Assembly (NCBI GenBank): GCA_031119515.1
Contig: JAVHXR010000083.1
Coordinates: forward strand, 1-9,201
Direction: 5' to 3'
Length of the DNA stretch: 9,201 nt
Source: Propionicimonas sp.
GTDB taxonomy: Bacteria; Actinomycetota; Actinomycetes; Propionibacteriales; Propionibacteriaceae
How positions within the stretch are numbered: the stretch's first letter is position 1; each line of letters starts with the position of its first letter. Below are positions 5,409 to 9,201 of the stretch, in pieces. Both the position numbers and the translations under genes were made by a program. The notes below the pieces were generated by a model. It was not told where the DNA came from, did no database searches, and saw only the letters and a program-made list of their open reading frames with translations.

Positions 5409-6185
5409 ATGCCGGGTTACCGCACCGAACGCCTCACCAAGGACCGGCTCGCCATCGGGATCGGGCAGGAACTGGCCCGTCGCCGCCACTTCATGTACGC
5501 CCTCGTCGAGGCCGACCTGACCGAGCCCCGCCGGCTGCTGCGCGAACACCGCGAACGCACCGGCGAACGACTGTCGCTGACCGCCTATCTGGCGGTCTGC
5601 CTCGCCCGGACGCTCGCGGAGTTCCCGCGGCTCAACGCGCTCCGCTCCGGACGGAGGCTCGTCCTCCTCGACGAGGTGGTGATCGAGGTGCTGCTGGAGC
5701 ACGCCGGCCAGGACGGGCCGGCGATCGGCTACCTCCCGATCCGCTCGGCAGCGTCCAAGTCGCTGCGCCAGGTGACCGACGAGATCAGGGCCAGGCAGGC
5801 GTCGGCCACCGCCGGCCTGGACCCGATAGCGGGTGAACGCTGGCTCGCGCGGATCCCTGTCGCCCTGCTCCGGCCGCTGATGGCCAGGATGCAGCGGAGC
5901 CCGCGGTGGGCCCTCAGGCTCGGGGTGGCCGGGGTCAGCAACGTCGGAATGGGGACGGGGGTGGCGGGTTGGGGAGTCAGTCCCGGCGCCGGCACCATCG
6001 CCCTCACCCTCGGCGGGATCACCACCCGCCTGCTGGTGGTGGACGGCCGGGCGGAGCCGCGGGAGATAGCCAACCTGACCGTCACCTGTGACCACGACGT
6101 GGTGGACGGGGCGCCGGCCGCCCGCTTCACCAGCCGGTTGCTGGAACGCCTCGCCTCCGGCGACCTGTGCCGCGACCTGTCCTGA
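5409..6185 (+). CDS. Stand-alone 2-oxo acid dehydrogenase E2-like acyltransferase domain
   Basis: A 258-residue protein made only of the CoA-dependent acyltransferase fold of E2 enzymes. The C-terminal catalytic motif is present as DHDVVDG, with His229 and Asp233 in place (E2 consensus H-x-x-x-D-G), followed by AAARF-like helix residues. The early part LSLTAYLAVCLARTLAEFPRLNA and the strand SNVGMGTG...LTLGGI also match the fold. There is no lipoyl domain, hinge or E1/E3-binding domain, so it is unlikely to work in a normal dehydrogenase complex unless it takes an acyl group from another carrier. GAAGGAG lies five bases before the ATG. It follows the Rossmann-fold gene on the same strand with a 63-base gap. 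The neighbouring convergent phosphatase gene ends nine bases away. Physiological substrate unknown. Confidence 0.85.
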   Translation: MPGYRTERLTKDRLAIGIGQELARRRHFMYALVEADLTEPRRLLREHRERTGERLSLTAYLAVCLARTLAEFPRLNALRSGRRLVLLDEVVIEVLLEHAGQDGPAIGYLPIRSAASKSLRQVTDEIRARQASATAGLDPIAGERWLARIPVALLRPLMARMQRSPRWALRLGVAGVSNVGMGTGVAGWGVSPGAGTIALTLGGITTRLLVVDGRAEPREIANLTVTCDHDVVDGAPAARFTSRLLERLASGDLCRDLS

Positions 6186-6194
6186 GCGACGGGC

Positions 6195-7196
6195 TCAGCC
6201 GGCGCCGCCGGAGAGTCGCACCATCACCCGCAGGCCGGCGTTCAGCGCCATCACCTGCGCATCGGTGAGCAGGGTCGGGTTCGGGCCGCCGAACTCGACA
6301 CCCGGCGCCACCATCTCCAGGATCTCGGACGGCACGAGGTAGTCGGGGTTGAACCCCATCACGACGATCGGCAGCACCAGGCCGCCGTCGGTCTCGCGGG
6401 GAGGCCCGACCACCCACCCGAACCCCGCCACCCCGCCGGCGTCGTCCCACAGCACGACCTCGTCGCGAATCGCCAGCCGCGCGGGCTCGGCGTCGATCCC
6501 GAGGCCGATGGTGGGGTTCGGCGAGGCCTCCACGAGCGCCCCCAGCTCGGCGAGGCCGCCGTGGCCGAGCGTGACGCACCACGAGGATCCGCCGCCCTCA
6601 CCGGCGCGGATCTGGCGGATGACGTCGAGCTTGTCGATCTCGTTGGCCCGGCGCCACATGGTCAGCGACCGGCGGGCTCCGGCGCGGGCGTACCGGTCGG
6701 CCCCGGTTCGCTCCAGGTGCCAGTCCAGGGCGTCGTCGGCGTAGTCGATCACCGCGACCGGCCGGTTCCCGCGGATCGCCGTCAGCGCCTGCCGGACGGT
6801 CATGCCCTGGCCGAGCAGCAGCGCGAAGGCGGCGGAAGGGCCGCGATTCACGCCCATGTGGCAGTGCACCAGCACCTTCGCGCCCGGATCCTCCAGCACC
6901 GTGGCGACCCAGCTGTTGAGCGCTTCGAACCAGTCCCCGGGGATTCGCTGGCCGGCATCCTCCACCGGGTGGTAGAGGTAGCCGACCTGGGGCGCCCAGA
7001 ACCCGACCACCTCGGCGTCGTTCCACTCGTCCCGGAGGTCTGCGATGTGGGTGATCCCGGCCTCGACCAGTTCCTGCAATTGCCGCCTGGCAAGTGAGAA
7101 CTCCGGCGCGAGGTCGCCGCCGACGGCGATCCGTTCGGTGACGAACTGGGCGTTGGCAAGGCTGAGGTCCGGCAGCGGCGGCTTCTGGGAGGGCAC
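6195..7196 (-). CDS. Dual-specificity-like protein phosphatase with unknown C-terminal domain
   Basis: A 333-residue protein in two parts. Residues about 17-165 form a cysteine phosphatase of the dual-specificity type: P-loop HCHMGVNRG places nucleophile Cys112 and phosphate-binding Arg118 (C-x5-R), and Asp80 in VEDAGQRIP is a likely general acid. Residues about 165-333 (from RRANEIDKLDVIRQIRAGEG onward) match no family I know; they look like a folded alpha/beta domain rich in Gly, Leu and Val. It probably removes phosphate from Ser/Thr/Tyr residues or another phosphorylated ligand; the target is unknown. The frame is open to 7832, but that part opposes the DinB-like gene and has no domain. 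GTG at 7196 was chosen because the phosphatase homology starts soon after it; there is no Shine-Dalgarno sequence, and a promoter placement suggests a leaderless message. Confidence 0.8.
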   Translation of the reverse strand: MPSQKPPLPDLSLANAQFVTERIAVGGDLAPEFSLARRQLQELVEAGITHIADLRDEWNDAEVVGFWAPQVGYLYHPVEDAGQRIPGDWFEALNSWVATVLEDPGAKVLVHCHMGVNRGPSAAFALLLGQGMTVRQALTAIRGNRPVAVIDYADDALDWHLERTGADRYARAGARRSLTMWRRANEIDKLDVIRQIRAGEGGGSSWCVTLGHGGLAELGALVEASPNPTIGLGIDAEPARLAIRDEVVLWDDAGGVAGFGWVVGPPRETDGGLVLPIVVMGFNPDYLVPSEILEMVAPGVEFGGPNPTLLTDAQVMALNAGLRVMVRLSGGAG

Positions 7197-7203
7197 GACA
7201 ACC

Positions 7204-7232
7204 AGTGTGGCCCCGGGACCGGCGTCGTCCAA
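7204..7232 (-). promoter_or_regulatory. Candidate leaderless promoter of the phosphatase gene
   Basis: On the minus strand TTGGAC (7232-7227) and CACACT (7209-7204) are exactly 17 bases apart. The GTG start lies seven bases after the -10 box, which is where transcription normally begins. Together with the missing ribosome site this supports leaderless initiation, common in actinobacteria. CACACT is a weak match to the -10 consensus. Confidence 0.4.
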
Positions 7233-7286
7233 CTGACAACGCCCGGACGGTGGCCGCGACGCGCGCGGATCGGTCAGGATGGGGGC

Positions 7287-7796
7287 ATGGCCTGGACCGC
7301 ACCGGAGATCACCCGGGACGAGTTCCCGCTCGACCTGCCCGAGCGGGCAGCGCTGGAGGCGTTCCTGCGCTTCCACCGGCAGACCGTGCTGTGGAAGGTC
7401 GCGGGGCTGACCGGGGAGCAGCTCGCGCTCCGTCCGGTACCGTCCACCACGATGTCGCTGCTCGGCCTCCTGCGGCACCTGGCGGAGGTGGAGCACCACT
7501 GGTGGTTCCGCCGGGTGTCCGGTGCCGACGTCCCCCACCTGTACGAGCGGGAGGGCGACGAGGACTGGAACGAACTCGACCCCGCCCGGGCGGCCGCGGA
7601 CTACCAGCAACTGCTGGACGTCTGGGCGGCGGTGGACCAGGTCGCGGGCGGGCACGGACTGGACGACACCTTCCGGCGGAGGGACGAGACCTGGACGGTG
7701 CGGGCCCTCTACCTGCACCTGATCGAGGAGTACGCCAGGCACAACGGGCATGCGGACCTGCTCAGGGAGGCGATCGACGGCGCGGTCGGGGAGTAG
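7287..7796 (+). CDS. DinB-like / DUF664 putative metal-dependent protein
   Basis: A 169-residue protein of the DinB/YfiT four-helix superfamily, DUF664 branch. The family marks are present: TMSLLGLLRHLAEVEHHWWF at 55-74 with His64, and HLIEEYARHNGHADLLREAIDG at 144-165 with His144, His152 and His155. Members of this fold typically bind a divalent metal with three histidines, and some are thiol (bacillithiol or mycothiol) transferases; the DUF664 branch has no assigned reaction that I can name. The ATG follows a GGATGGGGG stretch serving as ribosome site. It is divergent from the phosphatase, with 90 bases between starts, and precedes the sigma-factor gene by 63 bases on the same strand. No promoter was identified with confidence. 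Confidence 0.85.
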   Translation: MAWTAPEITRDEFPLDLPERAALEAFLRFHRQTVLWKVAGLTGEQLALRPVPSTTMSLLGLLRHLAEVEHHWWFRRVSGADVPHLYEREGDEDWNELDPARAAADYQQLLDVWAAVDQVAGGHGLDDTFRRRDETWTVRALYLHLIEEYARHNGHADLLREAIDGAVGE

Positions 7797-7824
7797 CCCG
7801 AACGGACAGAGTCTCGTCGCCGGT

Positions 7825-7850
7825 GCAACCAAACCGGCCGCTCGCGACTA
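7825..7850 (+). promoter_or_regulatory. Candidate ECF-type (autoregulatory) promoter
   Basis: GCAACC (7825-7830) and CGACTA (7845-7850) resemble the AAC-type -35 and CG-start -10 boxes of ECF sigma promoters, with 14 bases between them. The -10 box is nine bases before the sigma-factor ATG, so the transcript would be nearly leaderless. Many ECF sigma genes are transcribed by their own product; here that is inference from position alone. Confidence 0.35.
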
Positions 7851-7859
7851 GATAAGGGT

Positions 7860-8372
7860 ATGGAGCAGACCGCGGCGCCGTCCCGGCCCGAGTTGACCAC
7901 GGCCGAGGCCTTCAGCCGTTGGGTGGAGCCGCACTGGGACGCCATGGCCCGGCTGGCGGGACGCTCCGGCACCGATCCCGACGACATCCTCCAGGACGCC
8001 CTGCTGGCGGCCTGGCGCAAGCGCGACCAGTTCGACCCCGACCGCGGCCCGGCGCGAACCTGGCTGCTGGCGATCACTGCCGACCAGCGCCGACGGGCCT
8101 GGCGCCGCGCCGTCCGGCTGCTGCCGTGGACGGTGGCGGACCCGCCCGACCCCAGCAGCCTCGGCGAGGGGCGGTCGCACGCGGTCGACCTCCGCCGCGC
8201 GCTGCGCCGGCTGCCCGAGCAGCAGGCCCTGGCGGTCGACCTGCACTACTACCTCGACCTGGGGATCGCCGACGTCGCCGCGGTGATGCGGTGTCCGGAG
8301 GGGACGGTCAAGTCCCTGCTCTCACGCGCCCGCGGCCGGCTCCGCGGCATTCTCGGGGAGGACTACCGATGA
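7860..8372 (+). CDS. ECF-type RNA polymerase sigma factor
   Basis: A 170-residue sigma-70 protein of ECF size. Region 2 spans about residues 17-75 (FSRWVEPHWDAMARLAG ... DPDDILQDALLAAWRKRDQF ... ARTWLLAITADQRRRAWRR), covering the core-binding and -10 recognition helices. A short linker (PWTVADPPDPSSLGEG) follows. Region 4 at about 108-165 carries the helix-turn-helix that reads the -35 box (LGIADVAAVMRCPEGTVKSLLSRARGRLR). It would direct RNA polymerase to a stress or envelope regulon. Its stop overlaps the ATG of the next gene as ATGA, so the two are translationally coupled; that neighbour is a single-pass membrane protein and the likely regulator of its activity. The ATG has only a close AAGGG upstream, which fits leaderless or weak initiation. 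The ECF subgroup was not determined. Confidence 0.92.
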   Translation: MEQTAAPSRPELTTAEAFSRWVEPHWDAMARLAGRSGTDPDDILQDALLAAWRKRDQFDPDRGPARTWLLAITADQRRRAWRRAVRLLPWTVADPPDPSSLGEGRSHAVDLRRALRRLPEQQALAVDLHYYLDLGIADVAAVMRCPEGTVKSLLSRARGRLRGILGEDYR

Positions 8373-9201
8373 TCAACCTCGAAACCCTGCTGCGGGCCGA
8401 CTCCCGCACCTGGCAGGCTCCCCCGGTCGCCGCGCCCGACCTGGAGGCAGCGATCTCGCGATCCAGGGAGCGACGCAGCAGGTTGACCGCGGCCGCGGCG
8501 CTGGTGTCGCTGGTCGCGCTCGCCGCCGGGGTGTCCGGCGTGCTGGCCGCCGGCCGGGTGCCCGCCGTGCCGGCGGCCACCCCCGCTCCGTCGGCGCCGG
8601 CCACCGCCGCGCCTGCGCCGACCGGGGCCGCGGGCACGATCCCCGACCTCCCCGCCGGCGGCGGGCTCTCCGGGAGCTACCGGTGGCGCGCCGCGTCCCT
8701 GGTGGACGGCTACCGCGCGATCACCTTCACCGTGCCGACCGGCTGGGAGGTCGCGCAGGGCTTCGTCGGCACCGGGCTGGGCGAGCCCGGCGAGGTGGCC
8801 GTCAGCTTCTGGACCCCGCTCGGCGCCTACGCCGACGGCTGTGGATGGCGCGACCGCGAGGTGATGCGTTACATCCCGGGCAGTACCGGCTGGTTCGCCC
8901 ACTTCGCGCGGGAGGCGTCGGATCCGGTGGAGGTGACCCTCGGCGGCCGGCCGGCGCTGCGCGTCGAGCTCTCGAGCTCACCCGACCTCGACCCGACGGC
9001 CTGCGACGACGGCGAGTACCGCAGCTGGTACGACTGGTCGGGCCGGGTGGACACCAACCACGCCGCCGGACAGACCGACGTCGCCTACCTGGTCACGCTC
9101 GGCGACGCGCCGCTGGTGGTCAACGCCTCCTTCCGCCCGCGGTCGAGCCAGGCCGACCGCGCCGCGCATCCGTGGATCAGCGGCTTCTTCCGTACCGACG
9201 A
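8369..9201 (+). CDS. Single-pass membrane protein coupled to the ECF sigma factor, putative anti-sigma (partial)
   Basis: This frame runs open from ATG 8369 to the right edge (277 codons, no stop). Residues 1-38 are a short, probably cytoplasmic part (DLEAAISRSRERRSR). Residues about 39-61 are one membrane helix, and 64-93 are an Ala/Pro/Thr-rich linker. The remaining residues form a Gly/Trp-rich extracytoplasmic domain with two cysteines (DGCGW and TACDDG) that could be disulfide-bonded. The ATGA overlap with the sigma gene and the membrane layout suggest a sigma-sequestering sensor. However, the cytoplasmic part is very short and lacks the HxxxCxxC zinc motif of classical ZAS anti-sigma factors, so it may be a different class or only a target co-expressed with the sigma factor. 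I do not recognise the outer domain. Confidence 0.7.
   Translation, partial: MINLETLLRADSRTWQAPPVAAPDLEAAISRSRERRSRLTAAAALVSLVALAAGVSGVLAAGRVPAVPAATPAPSAPATAAPAPTGAAGTIPDLPAGGGLSGSYRWRAASLVDGYRAITFTVPTGWEVAQGFVGTGLGEPGEVAVSFWTPLGAYADGCGWRDREVMRYIPGSTGWFAHFAREASDPVEVTLGGRPALRVELSSSPDLDPTACDDGEYRSWYDWSGRVDTNHAAGQTDVAYLVTLGDAPLVVNASFRPRSSQADRAAHPWISGFFRTD

Noticed and set aside
4689..6095. 468-codon minus-strand frame over the Rossmann and E2-like genes
   Set aside because: No domain, no ribosome site, and composition typical of antisense shadows in high-GC DNA.
7197..7832. Upstream extension of the phosphatase reading frame
   Set aside because: It lies opposite the DinB-like gene, has no recognisable domain, and the family homology begins after the GTG at 7196.

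Overview
The window is about 70% GC with strong third-position G/C bias, GTG as well as ATG starts, and protein families typical of Streptomyces or a close actinobacterial relative such as Kitasatospora. It reads as chromosomal DNA. I see no insertion sequence, phage gene, tRNA, rRNA or CRISPR array.

Layout. (1) Bases 1-1318 hold a divergent regulatory pair. The left edge cuts off the first 22 codons of a leftward CUT2-type sugar ABC transporter ATPase, and a LacI-family repressor runs rightward. Two matching 16-20 bp operators lie between them, one over each promoter, so the repressor probably controls both itself and the sugar importer. (2) Bases 1319-1663 are a repeat-rich convergent intergenic region that ends in a long GC hairpin. 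(3) Bases 1664-4292 (minus strand) are a complete methionine-type ABC importer, metN-metI-metQ. metN and metI overlap by ATGA, and three stacked hairpins separate metI from metQ. Its leader (4293 to about 4560) contains a tiny reading frame ending Met-Cys-Cys-Cys-stop, which suggests cysteine-responsive attenuation. (4) Bases 4600-6185 (plus strand) carry a promoter whose -35 box lies in a perfect 10+10 bp inverted repeat, then a Rossmann-fold F420/NADP-oxidoreductase-like protein and an orphan E2-type acyltransferase domain. (5) Bases 6195-7196 (minus) encode a dual-specificity-like phosphatase with a long unrecognised C-terminal domain and an apparently leaderless start. (6) Bases 7287-7796 encode a DUF664/DinB-like protein. 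(7) Bases 7860-9201 hold an ECF sigma factor translationally coupled to a single-pass membrane protein that runs off the right edge and is the likely sigma partner.

Functional picture. Two nutrient importers are present: a sugar importer under LacI control, and a methionine or sulfur amino-acid importer under a probable leader-peptide switch. The other genes are small redox, signalling and stress modules. The main novelty candidates are the poly-cysteine leader of metNIQ, the paired LacI operators, and the operator-like inverted repeat at 4610-4639. Everything here comes from reading the sequence and recognising families; no database search was possible.
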